Source: Paenibacillus sp. USDA918EY (GTDB lineage: Bacteria; Bacillota; Bacilli; Paenibacillales; Paenibacillaceae). From it: a DNA stretch of 64,000 nucleotides. The notes beneath the pieces are model-generated. The model saw only the letters and a list, made by a program, of their open reading frames with translations. It did no database searches and had not been told where the DNA came from. The stretch is taken from positions 310,001-374,000 of the forward strand of contig NZ_WTWY01000004.1 in NCBI RefSeq assembly GCF_009870825.1, read 5' to 3'. Shown here piece by piece: positions 25,151 through 33,662 of the stretch (within the stretch, counting starts at the first letter, position 1; the number at the start of each line of letters is the position of its first letter). The position numbers were made by a program, and so were the translations under genes.

Positions 25151-27253
25151 GGCCGGCGCGGTGAAGGTGTGGTTGCTGCCGCCTTCCCACGTGACGGTGG
25201 AGCCTTGTTTCTTCAAAAACTTGAACTCGATCGTCTTGCCGGCCGGAACGCTGACATCATAATACCAATTCGGATATTGGTAAACGACCTGATTGTACAT
25301 TGGCCCGATTGCTTTCGCCGGGTCCCAGTTCCCCAGCTCGCTGACACTGCCCGTCAGGTAAACGTTTTGCCCAAGCGCCGTCGTCGCGTTGTTCACCACG
25401 AAGCGGACGCTGACCTGATCTCCGGACAGTACCTCGAAGTTGTCGTACACATTGCTTTCCGTACCGGCGGCGTTTGCGATTTTAATATTGTAGATGCCGC
25501 CGGCGACGGCAGGGATTTTCACTTTAATTTCCGTGTCTTCCCAAGCCGTGATGTTTGCGCCGGTGACCGCCGTCGTACCGAAGTAGACGGTGCCTTTGGT
25601 TGAGCCGAAGCCGCGGCCGTCGATCGTGATCGTCACGCCAGGCTTGGCCATCATCGGCCCGACATGCCCGATGGTCGGCGTTGCCGTTGCCGTCGTGTAT
25701 TGCCACACGGCCGTGCCGCCGGCCGCAAGCGTGAAGTTCGACGCGGCTCCGCCAGTGCCGACCGTTAACGCATTGCCGTTCAGAAGACCGCCAAGCACGT
25801 CATTGTAGCTGCCTTGCGGCAGGGAAGTCACAAGCCCCGAGATGGAAGCGGGCGTGTTCAAATTGCGGTTGACGGCAACCACGGCAACGTTGCCGCCGAA
25901 CTTGCGCTCATAAATGAGCACGTCGTTGTTGATCCAGCGCTCCTGCGTTGATCCGTAGGCGATCGCCGGATTCGACTTGCGCAGCGGCGCCAGCTTTTGA
26001 ATGACCTGATAGGCGGTCGTCGACGTGGAGAAGGAAGGGATCCGCGCTCGATTGTCCGGATCGGTCCCGCCCGACATATACTGCTCGGTGCCGTAATAAA
26101 TGGCCGGCACGCCGCGCGAGGTCAGCGTGAACGCCAAAGCTTGCTCGAGTTTCCGGCGGTTCGCATTGCTTGCGTGGAAGCGCTCCATGTCATGGTTGTC
26201 GATGAACGTCACCTGGTCGTCCACCTGGGCGTAATCGGCTGCGGAGCCCTCCAGCATCGCCTTCAGGCCGTACATATTGTCGGTGTTGTCCCGGAACACC
26301 TGCCGCACCTTTTGGGCAAAACGGAAATCGAGCAGGCTCATGCCCGATTCGTTGGCGAACTGGTGGTTTTCCGGGCTCACTTCGTTTACGCCAAGGAACC
26401 ACTCGCCGAAGGTGAAAACCGGCTTATAGTTGTTGACGGTAGCCATAAAGCTCTTCTGCCAGCCGAACGGCATATGTTTCACCGCGTCCATACGGATGCC
26501 GTCGATGCCAAGGTCCAGCCACATTTTGATCGCGTCCTTCAAGTAAACGTCCACGGTGCTGTTGTTGTGGTTCAGATCGGCGAGATCGTACAGGTTTTTG
26601 TAAATGCCGTTTTCGATCGTGGAAAAATCGGTACCGCCGTTATGATGGAACAAATTTTGCGTATCGTTCGTATAACCGCCGAGCAGCGTGCCGTTATTGT
26701 ACAACCGGCCGTTCTCCGCGAAGGAAGGCTGATCGGACGAAGCCGGCGACGTATGGTTCGGGGCAAAGTCGATAATGACCTTGATGTTTTTCGCATGCGC
26801 GGCGGCGATCAGATTCTGGAAGTCCGCGATCGTGCCGTAGGCCGGATTCGTCTTTTTGAAGTCCCGGGCCCAGTAGCCGTGATAGGCGGTATTGTTCACG
26901 CCGGAATAATTGATGATGCTGTAGATGTTCTCGACCGGCTGCGAGATCCAGATGGCGGTGATGCCCATCCCGGTCAGGTAGCCGTCGTTGATTTTGTTGA
27001 TGATTCCCTGCCAGTCGCCCCCGCAATACAACCGAAGGTTCGTGCAGGTCCCGTCGAACGCCGCGCCGGTCGGATTGTTGGCCGGATTTCCGTCCGAGAA
27101 CCGGTCGGTGAAAATTTGATAGATGACGTCGGTGCTGAAATTTTGCTTGTTGGATACCGAGGTATCCGGCGCCGCCTGGGCAGGGCTGAAAAGCCCGAAG
27201 ATGAGCGATAACCCCAGGGCAAAAGCGGCTGTCGTTTTCAAAAATTTCTTCAT
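25112..27253 (-). CDS. Cyclomaltodextrin glucanotransferase (CGTase), secreted
   Basis: A 713-residue precursor of a GH13 CGTase, which converts starch to cyclodextrins by intramolecular transglycosylation outside the cell. A signal peptide ends at AQA (residue 27). Domains A/B follow, with catalytic D256 (GIRMDAVKH), E284 (FTFGEWF) and transition-state D355 ([10 protein letters not shown]), and the central Y222 (NLYDLAD) that favours cyclisation. Subtracting the signal gives the standard D229/E257/D328/Y195 numbering. Domain C is next, then domain D ([20 protein letters not shown]), then the CBM20 starch-binding domain E ending [11 protein letters not shown]. The ATG at 27253 has GGAGGT eight bases upstream; an upstream in-frame start at 27310 is rejected. 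The last 11 codons are duplicated 6 kb away. Confidence 0.97.
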   Translation of the reverse strand: MKKFLKTTAAFALGLSLIFGLFSPAQAAPDTSVSNKQNFSTDVIYQIFTDRFSDGNPANNPTGAAFDGTCTNLRLYCGGDWQGIINKINDGYLTGMGITAIWISQPVENIYSIINYSGVNNTAYHGYWARDFKKTNPAYGTIADFQNLIAAAHAKNIKVIIDFAPNHTSPASSDQPSFAENGRLYNNGTLLGGYTNDTQNLFHHNGGTDFSTIENGIYKNLYDLADLNHNNSTVDVYLKDAIKMWLDLGIDGIRMDAVKHMPFGWQKSFMATVNNYKPVFTFGEWFLGVNEVSPENHQFANESGMSLLDFRFAQKVRQVFRDNTDNMYGLKAMLEGSAADYAQVDDQVTFIDNHDMERFHASNANRRKLEQALAFTLTSRGVPAIYYGTEQYMSGGTDPDNRARIPSFSTSTTAYQVIQKLAPLRKSNPAIAYGSTQERWINNDVLIYERKFGGNVAVVAVNRNLNTPASISGLVTSLPQGSYNDVLGGLLNGNALTVGTGGAASNFTLAAGGTAVWQYTTATATPTIGHVGPMMAKPGVTITIDGRGFGSTKGTVYFGTTAVTGANITAWEDTEIKVKIPAVAGGIYNIKIANAAGTESNVYDNFEVLSGDQVSVRFVVNNATTALGQNVYLTGSVSELGNWDPAKAIGPMYNQVVYQYPNWYYDVSVPAGKTIEFKFLKKQGSTVTWEGGSNHTFTAPASGTATINVNWQP

Positions 27254-27335
27254 ATTATACCTCCTATGTAATGATGAGAAGTCCAGACTTGTCCGTTGTC
27301 CTCGCAACACCTCCTGGAAAAAAAGGGCGACAAAA

Positions 27336-27368
27336 AACCCCGGCGTCTCCTATTGAGATACCGGGGTT
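27336..27368 (-). terminator. Intrinsic terminator inside the CGTase leader (attenuator candidate)
   Basis: On the minus strand AACCCCGGTATCTC pairs with GAGACGCCGGGGTT, followed by TTTTTTG. It lies between the predicted CGTase promoter and the CGTase start, about 60-95 bases into the message. No minus-strand gene lies upstream that would need terminating. Confidence 0.75.
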
Positions 27369-27435
27369 GTTCCATACCGGATGTGCGGTGAAGGAATGCA
27401 TGGCCCTTATATTATCGTGCTCGCGTTCCAACCAT

Positions 27436-27465
27436 ATTGTAGATGAAAGCGAATACAAATGTCAA
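27436..27465 (-). promoter_or_regulatory. CGTase promoter with an internal cre-like site
   Basis: On the minus strand TTGACA (27460-27465), 18 bases, then TACAAT (27436-27441). The spacer and part of the -35 side hold TGAAAGCGAATACA (plus strand, 27444-27457), which matches 12 of 14 positions of the CcpA cre consensus. Glucose repression of CGTase is therefore expected. The predicted leader is about 175 bases. Confidence 0.7.
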
Positions 27466-27625
27466 TAAATAACAGTATTTATTTTCCGACAGATTTTAAA
27501 TTCGCCTATTTTTCGTGCAGCCCATGTCTCCACCGGGAATCATCATGCTCAAGGTAAACATTGGGCGCAAAGTGGGAATACATAATATGTACCGCTCAAA
27601 ATCGAATCGTATTGGGGTCTGTGAA
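27466..27625. other. Divergent intergenic region, CGTase / DUF421
   Basis: It contains the upstream region of the DUF421 gene. In-frame starts exist at 27515 and 27587, but none has a strong ribosome site. No further repeat or RNA element was recognised. Confidence 0.35.
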
Positions 27626-28327
27626 ATGAGGGATATTCATTTTTTATCTTTAACCTTCGAGCTGATCGTCGGATTTTTTTTGTTGTTTGTCATCGTAAAA
27701 ATCGTCGGAAGAAAAATGATTCGGCAGATCACGCCGTTTACCTTTATCGCCTCGATCATGTTCGGGGAACTGCTCGGCAACGCGCTGTTTGAACCCGGCA
27801 TCGGTATCGGTTATATTCTTTATTCCATTTCCTTATGGGGATTACTGCTCATCATCGTCGAATATCTCGGGCAAAAATCCTTGTTTTTTCGCGGCCTGTT
27901 CGAAGGAAAACCGTCCGCGCTGATCAACAACGGCGTCGTGGATTATCGGCAGCTGAAGAAAAACCGGATGAACCTCAATCAGCTGCAAAGCCTGCTTCGC
28001 CAAAGCGAAACCTTCTCGATTCGCGAGGTGGCCTACTGTTACTTGGAGGTCGATGGGTCCCTCAGCATTTTGAAAAAATCCAAATACAAGAAAACGACGC
28101 AGGGGGATTTGAAGCTGCCGGAAAAAAAAGTGCACGTCCCCGTAACGCTTATTCGCGACGGGACCGTATTATGGGACGAAATCAAGGATGCGGGTTTTAA
28201 TGAGGTATGGCTGAAAAAACAGCTTCAAACCCAGCGGGTGTCCGATTACAAAGACGTTTTTATCGCCGAATGGCTGGAAGGAGACGGGATCTTTGTTCAA
28301 ACCTATGCTCAAAGCCGGCGAAAGTAA
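27626..28327 (+). CDS. DUF421 (YetF-type) membrane protein
   Basis: A 233-residue DUF421 protein. Three N-terminal helices (ELIVGFFLLFVIVKIVGRKM, FTFIASIMFGELLGNALFEP, GYILYSISLWGLLLIIVEYL) are followed by the soluble domain with GLFEGKPSALINNGVVDYRQLKKNRM. The family includes B. subtilis YetF and spore-associated SpoVAE-neighbour relatives; its biochemical role is not settled. I prefer the ATG at 27626 because it puts the first helix at the usual distance from the start; the upstream starts would add a basic tail absent in relatives. It is divergent from the CGTase gene. Confidence 0.82.
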   Translation: MRDIHFLSLTFELIVGFFLLFVIVKIVGRKMIRQITPFTFIASIMFGELLGNALFEPGIGIGYILYSISLWGLLLIIVEYLGQKSLFFRGLFEGKPSALINNGVVDYRQLKKNRMNLNQLQSLLRQSETFSIREVAYCYLEVDGSLSILKKSKYKKTTQGDLKLPEKKVHVPVTLIRDGTVLWDEIKDAGFNEVWLKKQLQTQRVSDYKDVFIAEWLEGDGIFVQTYAQSRRK

Positions 28328-28471
28328 CCAATCGGGCATTTTTTCTTAGTCCGTCGCTATGCGGCAGAAGAAACAAATTTTGACAAAAACCTCCGGCTGG
28401 ACTATGATGGAAAATATTTCGCATAGTTCTACATACCTATGAATCTAATAGAACGGAGGGGGAAAATCGCA

Positions 28472-29011
28472 TTGCAGCCATCCAAACAACCATCCATGAA
28501 ACCGCCCGCCAGACCGGCGTCTTCGCCGGCAGATAGGCAGGCGGGAAGAAGTGCCGGCCAAGTCAGGCCGAGCGGTGCTACAAACTCTCATTCGGGCCGT
28601 GTTCCCGCAGCGGGCAACCGCAGCCAGTCCCAATCGTCGCAGGTCCGCAAACCGGCCACAAAGCAAAGCAAAAAAAAGCAGCCCGTGAACCGGCTTGGAC
28701 AAGCCGTCGTTTCCTTGATCTGCGGAATTTTCGGTATTTTGTTGTTTTTGAACTCGTTATCAAAATTTCAGCTGGTCTCTACATACTATTATTACGACCC
28801 TATGCCCATGGCGATGTTTACGATGATGGTATCCTTTATTGTTAATCTTTTAGGTTTTGTGCTGGGGATCCGGGCAAGACGTTCGATCAGCGGCAGAGGC
28901 ATGGCCATCGCCGGGATCACTTTAACGGCGGTGCCTGTTGTGTTAATGTCGCTGCTTATTCTTTTCGTCATTGCGACCATGTTCATCATAAACGGCGTCA
29001 AAGTCAACTAG
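28472..29011 (+). CDS. DUF4190-type membrane protein with Pro/Ser-rich N-terminus
   Basis: A 179-residue protein. Residues 1-70 are a low-complexity Pro/Ser/Gln/Arg/Lys-rich cytoplasmic segment. Then comes the DUF4190-like pair: NRLGQAVVSLICGIFGILLFL and MVSFIVNLLGFVLGIRARR, followed by SGRGMAIAGITLTAVPVVLMSLL. The RGMAIAGITL block is the family hallmark. The start is the TTG at 28472, with GGAGGGGG nine bases upstream; the ATG at 28439 would swallow that site. Function unknown. Confidence 0.75.
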   Translation: MQPSKQPSMKPPARPASSPADRQAGRSAGQVRPSGATNSHSGRVPAAGNRSQSQSSQVRKPATKQSKKKQPVNRLGQAVVSLICGIFGILLFLNSLSKFQLVSTYYYYDPMPMAMFTMMVSFIVNLLGFVLGIRARRSISGRGMAIAGITLTAVPVVLMSLLILFVIATMFIINGVKVN

Positions 29012-29054
29012 TCAAAATAGAACCGGACAGACCATTCGATGAGCGTATGAAACG

Positions 29055-29080
29055 AAAAAAGGGGCCGCAGCCCCTTTTTT
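29055..29080. terminator. Bidirectional terminator between convergent genes
   Basis: AAAAAAGGGG pairs with CCCCTTTTTT around CCGCAG. Confidence 0.85.
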
Positions 29081-29112
29081 CAAGCTTTGCTTTCTCCCCG
29101 CAAGCATCCGGT

Positions 29113-29937
29113 CTAAACGGCCATGTTCCGCGCGATCAGTTTCGTCATCGCATGCTGGTGAGGAACTCCCGATGAATTGCAGTCGAACACCACCTCGGAG
29201 CTTTCATACAGGTACCAGTCTTCATAATGGCCGGGCAATTCGCCGGAACGCCATAGATACGCGTTGGTCTCGTTTTCGGGCGGCGGTGCGATAAACGGTT
29301 TATGGACGAACGCATTCAAAACATGAAGTCCGTTCGGACGGGTAAATCTTTTGTAGTTCCCGAATATTTCATCGCGCAATTCCGGTTTGATATAATGCAG
29401 CACGCCGCTCGAAAATAAAACGTCAAAATGGGAATCCAGGCGGAAATCCAAAACATCCGCTTTAAGCACGTTTACGTTGACGCCGGCTTGCTCTGCAAGC
29501 CTTTTGGTTTTTTCGATCCCTGCGTCCGTGATGTCGAATGCGGTGACGTCGTATCCGTTTCTTGCAAAAAACACCGCGTCTTTTCCTTCGCCGCAGCCGA
29601 TGTCGAGCAGCTTCACATGCCTGGTGGGAGGCATCAGCTGCAGCACCCGGAAACAAGCTTCGTTTGGTTCCGTGCCCCAAATGTACTCGGGCGTCCGGTA
29701 TTTCTCTTCATACACGGTCACCGGCTTGTCGTAAGAAAGATATCCCAAAAGTTTCTCGATGCTTACCTGCAGCGTTTGGGACAACGCCGGAAGCAATGCG
29801 ATGTCGGGCATCGATTGCGCATTTTCCCACTTGGAAACGGCTTGAAAGGAGAGGCCCAGCTTTTGCGCCAGCTCCTCCTGCGTAAATCCCCGTTCTTTCC
29901 GGTATCTGCCGATATTTCTTGCCAATGTTTCCTTCAA
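29113..29937 (-). CDS. XRE-HTH / class I methyltransferase fusion
   Basis: A 274-residue two-domain protein. Residues 1-65 form a Cro/C1-type HTH (RNIGRYRKERGFTQEELAQK, LSFQAVSKWENAQSMPDI). Residues about 85-270 form a TehB-like SAM methyltransferase: LLDIGCGEGKDAVFFARNGY, VTAFDITDAG and FDVLFSSGVLHYI. Similar fusions occur in Firmicutes, where the HTH probably ties expression or DNA binding to the methylation of a toxic oxyanion or metabolite. I choose the TTG at 29937, ten bases after AAAGGAG; the GTG at 29946 lies only one base from that site. Confidence 0.85.
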   Translation of the reverse strand: MKETLARNIGRYRKERGFTQEELAQKLGLSFQAVSKWENAQSMPDIALLPALSQTLQVSIEKLLGYLSYDKPVTVYEEKYRTPEYIWGTEPNEACFRVLQLMPPTRHVKLLDIGCGEGKDAVFFARNGYDVTAFDITDAGIEKTKRLAEQAGVNVNVLKADVLDFRLDSHFDVLFSSGVLHYIKPELRDEIFGNYKRFTRPNGLHVLNAFVHKPFIAPPPENETNAYLWRSGELPGHYEDWYLYESSEVVFDCNSSGVPHQHAMTKLIARNMAV

Positions 29938-30054
29938 CCTGTCCACGCTCCTTTACGTACCTCATTGTACCGGGAGCGCTTCAAGCCGGACAATAACTTC
30001 GAAATTGAATTTTTATCCCGCTCAACCGGCGGTTGAATTTGTCGCCCCCAAACC

Positions 30055-31713
30055 TTACTTCAATGCGAACATGACCCGGTTGCGCCCATTCCGCTTGGCT
30101 TGGTATAATACATGGTCCACCTCCTGGAACAGATCGGTGATCAGGGTCGCGGAACCTGAATCGGGATCGGTCGGGAACCGGTCGACGGATAACAGCCCTA
30201 TGCTCACCGTTACGGACAACGGCTGGATGAGACCCGGGACGGCGATTTCATTCGACTCGACGGACGCGCGGATCTGCTCGGCCAACTCAAGCGCTTGTCC
30301 AGAATCCATGCCGGGAAGATAAACGATAAACTCTTCGCCGCCAAAACGGGCCAAAATATCCGTTACTTTCAGCTGTCGCTGGATGGCGGCAACCGTGCCG
30401 CAGATCACTTCATCCCCGGTTAAATGCCCGTACTGATCATTGATCCGTTTAAAAAAGTCGATATCCAGCAAGAGGATGGCGAAGGGGTTTTCATTTTCGA
30501 TATGTTTGATGACTTCTTGCTCTAATTGCTGTGTTATGTAATTTCGATTGTAGCAGCCTGTCAGGCCGTCCGTGGTCGCCATTCGCTGAAGCTTTTGATT
30601 CGTCAGATGCAGCTCCAGCTGCATATCGTACAAGGCTAGGTTTTGTTTCTGCAATATCGTGTTTTGTCTCGACGTCTCGTTGACAAGCTCGCGAAGCCGG
30701 CTCCTGTCCTGAAACGTGATGGTGCGTCCGACACGTGTACCGTCAACGACGATGGGTGACGCATGGACAAGGATATGCTGCTTGCCTTCATGATCGTATA
30801 CTACTTCGATTTCTGAACTTTCCAGCGGATCGTTTTTGTATTTTGCGAGGAACTGCTTTGCGGCAATGGCTTCCCGACGGGGAAGAATGGCCGCCATGTC
30901 GAACCGGTCGCCCGTTTTTAAGTGCAGAAAAGGGGGCAGCGAGCGGTTCGTTTCCACGATCGTTTCGTTGTCGTCCAGAACAAGAATGCCAAGCTGGATC
31001 GTATTGATAATGTCTTGGTGCGCGATTTTCAAAAGGTCGAACACTTTGTCCCGATGAATGGCAACGATAAAAAAGATTGCGGACAACAGGATGCCTATCG
31101 ACGTCAAACCCGGTATCACCATGCGGGAGACGGGAAAAACGACATTAAGCAAAATATCGGCGCAAATGAACGCCATGACGACGATCATTCCGCGCAGCAC
31201 CTGACTGACCTGTTTTTTGATCCGGGGCGCCCGGTTGTTTGATAATGCCTTCCCAATGACGCAAAGCGAAACGATTCCGTACCCGATCATCACCGGCGTC
31301 GTGATCCAAAACAGCGGTCCGTAGATTCGTTCGACGTATTCGCCATGTTGCGGCTGCACAAACGTTCCGCCCGGATTCAACAGGACGGCGATGACGGCGA
31401 TCAGAGCGGGGGCGGTAAGCAGGACCGGCATTCTTTTGCGGACGGACAGCGATTGATTCGTCAACAGAAGGGTGAAGAACAGCCAGCCCACAGCCAGGAG
31501 GGCCATATCCACGAACGCGAGTTTCACGTATAACAGCTGGAGCTTGGGATTGTCCGTCGCCCGGATGGCAAATTGGCAAAAGGGCCATAACGTCATGAAA
31601 AAATGAAACGTCAGGTAAACCTTGTGCAGGGCGGTGATCATAACGGAAAAAAATACATATGCAAGCAAAACAAACAAAAGGATGCAAACGATTAAATCGA
31701 TCCATGCCATCAC
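30055..31713 (-). CDS. Membrane diguanylate cyclase (7TM-PAS-GGDEF)
   Basis: A 552-residue enzyme predicted to make c-di-GMP from two GTP at the membrane. The N-terminal 225 residues hold about seven helices, as in the histidine-kinase-type 7TM sensor module. A PAS-like domain follows (about 232-340, IQLGILVLDDNETIVETN), then a coiled linker. The GGDEF domain starts DGLTGCYNRNYI; its signature is GGEEF in ILARFGGEEFIVYLPG, an active variant. The product-inhibition I-site, normally RxxD five residues ahead, reads KVTD, so feedback inhibition is probably weak or absent. No effector or phosphodiesterase is nearby. Confidence 0.9.
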   Translation of the reverse strand: MMAWIDLIVCILLFVLLAYVFFSVMITALHKVYLTFHFFMTLWPFCQFAIRATDNPKLQLLYVKLAFVDMALLAVGWLFFTLLLTNQSLSVRKRMPVLLTAPALIAVIAVLLNPGGTFVQPQHGEYVERIYGPLFWITTPVMIGYGIVSLCVIGKALSNNRAPRIKKQVSQVLRGMIVVMAFICADILLNVVFPVSRMVIPGLTSIGILLSAIFFIVAIHRDKVFDLLKIAHQDIINTIQLGILVLDDNETIVETNRSLPPFLHLKTGDRFDMAAILPRREAIAAKQFLAKYKNDPLESSEIEVVYDHEGKQHILVHASPIVVDGTRVGRTITFQDRSRLRELVNETSRQNTILQKQNLALYDMQLELHLTNQKLQRMATTDGLTGCYNRNYITQQLEQEVIKHIENENPFAILLLDIDFFKRINDQYGHLTGDEVICGTVAAIQRQLKVTDILARFGGEEFIVYLPGMDSGQALELAEQIRASVESNEIAVPGLIQPLSVTVSIGLLSVDRFPTDPDSGSATLITDLFQEVDHVLYQAKRNGRNRVMFALK

Positions 31714-31825
31714 ACGATGTACACCTCAATTGTTAATATAGAGTCAACTCATTCTAACACGGAAAAAGATCAGCGAACAAAATATTTCGGGATTAATCCC
31801 AATATTTAACAAGGAGGCATGCAAC

Positions 31826-32740
31826 ATGTCGGGTTCAAACCCATGGGATGCGGAATGGGAAGTATCCGAGGTTCTGGCGAAGCATCTTGTGTACAGCCAG
31901 TTTCCGCAGCTTTCGCAAGAGTCCGTCCGGCTGTTTGGCCATGGCTGGGACAACACGGTGTATCTTGTCGGAGACCGTTACGTTTTTCGTTTTCCGAGAA
32001 GAAGCATCGCGGTACCGCTGCTTGAAACGGAAGGCAAACTATTGCCGATGCTTGCGGATCGGATCACCATTCCGTATTCGAAACCGTTGTTTTACGGGGC
32101 GGGAACCTCCGAATATCCACCGCCGTTTCTCGGGTATGACTATTTGCCCGGAACGTATCCGATCGGATTGACGGATGGGCAGCGGCTGTCATCGGCCCGG
32201 ACGCTGGCGAAGTTTTTAAAGGAGCTGCATGCGTTCCCGGTACTTACCGCCAGGGAAAACGGCGCTCCGAGCGACCACCGGAACCTCACCGATCTGGCCT
32301 CCCGGAAAGAGAAAATGGTCAGGCATCTGGCCGATCTGAAAGGCTATATCCGTGGCGAGGATTATCGGCTTATTTCGGACTATTTGCAGCAGTTGACGAC
32401 GGATCGCGTTGAGCCCAAAGAGGTTTTCCTTCACGGCGACCTTCATTTCAAAAACATGCTGGTGGACGAAAAAGGACGCATCTCGGGCATTATCGATTGG
32501 GGAGACATCAACATCGGACATCCGGCCTGCGATCTCAATGTCGCCTACAGCTTCCTTCCTCCGGCCGCCAGAACGTCCTTTTTTCAGGTTTATGGAGGGA
32601 TCGATGGGGAGACGAAGCTGCTTGCCCGGCTGATCGCCGTTTTTATTCCGATGATGATCTTGCATCAGGCCGTCACCGATCGGGATGAGGCCATCGCGGA
32701 CGAAGCCATCAACAATATTAGACGCGCGCTTGCGGATTGA
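31826..32740 (+). CDS. Aminoglycoside phosphotransferase-fold kinase
   Basis: A 304-residue protein with the APH/choline-kinase fold. The nucleotide loop GHGWDNTVYLVGDRYVFRFP contains the conserved strand pair. The catalytic loop is FLHGDLHFKNMLVDEKG, and the metal-binding IIDWGDINIGHPACDLN is complete. Such proteins phosphorylate aminoglycosides, macrolides, sugars or amino alcohols; nothing here points to a specific drug, and a resistance role should not be assumed. AAGGAGG lies nine bases before the ATG. Confidence 0.87.
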   Translation: MSGSNPWDAEWEVSEVLAKHLVYSQFPQLSQESVRLFGHGWDNTVYLVGDRYVFRFPRRSIAVPLLETEGKLLPMLADRITIPYSKPLFYGAGTSEYPPPFLGYDYLPGTYPIGLTDGQRLSSARTLAKFLKELHAFPVLTARENGAPSDHRNLTDLASRKEKMVRHLADLKGYIRGEDYRLISDYLQQLTTDRVEPKEVFLHGDLHFKNMLVDEKGRISGIIDWGDINIGHPACDLNVAYSFLPPAARTSFFQVYGGIDGETKLLARLIAVFIPMMILHQAVTDRDEAIADEAINNIRRALAD

Positions 32741-32868
32741 TTTTGGAATTCGAAAATGTAAAATAGTGGAGAGCTGTTCTTTGGTAAAATAGGCTGCGAA
32801 TCGCCATTTGCGTGAATAACGGTTTTCGGTCATTATACGAGTTCGTTCTGCCAGGGGAGGAAATTCCG

Positions 32869-33396
32869 ATGAATTTTAATCTGAAGGAAGCAGTGGAGAT
32901 TTTGGAGCGGACGCCCCAAACGCTCGAAGTTTTTTGCGCGGGATTATCGGAAGGTTGGCTTGCGGGCCATGAAGGCGCAGGAACATGGAACGTCACTGAA
33001 GTGATTGAACATCTGATCGAGGCGGAAAAAAGCAATTGGATGCCGCGGCTGGAATCCATCCTGAAGGAAGGCGAAGGAAAGCCGTTTCCCCCGTTTGACC
33101 GTTTTGCCCATATCCATGACAAGCCGCAAGGCTCGATCGGGCAGAAGCTGCATCTGTTTAAAAGCGAAAGAATGCGCAATTTGGACAGGCTCAAGGAGCT
33201 TGTCGATCCGTCGCGGCATCTGGAACTGGCCGGGCTGCATCCCGAATTCGGCGTGGTCAAGCTGCGCGAGCTGCTGTCGACCTGGGTCGTTCATGATTTT
33301 ACGCACATGGCTCAAATCGTAAGGGTCATGGCTGAAAGGTACAGGGCGGACGTCGGGCCTTGGAGCGACTATCTAGGGATTTTGAAACGAAAATAA
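32869..33396 (+). CDS. DinB/YfiT-type metalloenzyme-like protein
   Basis: A 175-residue four-helix-bundle protein of the DinB superfamily. The metal-binding histidines are visible: one in TEVIEHLIEAEKSNW and two in WVVHDFTHMAQIVRVMAERY. Family members are thiol-dependent transferases (mycothiol, bacillithiol) or of unknown function. I choose the ATG at 32869 with GGGGAGG six bases upstream; the frame opens earlier at 32812 without a site. A terminator follows. Confidence 0.87.
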   Translation: MNFNLKEAVEILERTPQTLEVFCAGLSEGWLAGHEGAGTWNVTEVIEHLIEAEKSNWMPRLESILKEGEGKPFPPFDRFAHIHDKPQGSIGQKLHLFKSERMRNLDRLKELVDPSRHLELAGLHPEFGVVKLRELLSTWVVHDFTHMAQIVRVMAERYRADVGPWSDYLGILKRK

Positions 33397-33418
33397 GAGG
33401 AAGATACGAGTTTGAATG

Positions 33419-33447
33419 CCCGCGCTAAACAAGCAGCGGGTTTTTTG
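33419..33447 (+). terminator. Intrinsic terminator after the DinB-like gene
   Basis: CCCGCGCT pairs with AGCAGCGGG around AAACA, followed by six T. Confidence 0.8.
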
Positions 33448-33662
33448 TGTTTTTAGGAAAATCAGACCATAAAAAATAGTTTGAACGTCCTAAAATACTC
33501 AATTGCGAAGGATAGAGAGCATCGGTGTTTCGTGCTTTATATTACTTTCGCAGCTACTTTTGGGGGAGGATTGCTTGTTATAATAAAGATTGTGTTCCCA
33601 TCTTTTGGAATCTCTTATTTATTTCACTAAAAAATCGTTTCTTGGAATGAGGTAATCGAGTC

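Noticed and set aside
31826-32740. Antibiotic resistance kinase
   Set aside because: The APH fold is clear, but nothing in the sequence or context indicates an aminoglycoside or macrolide substrate; the same holds for 45682-46587.
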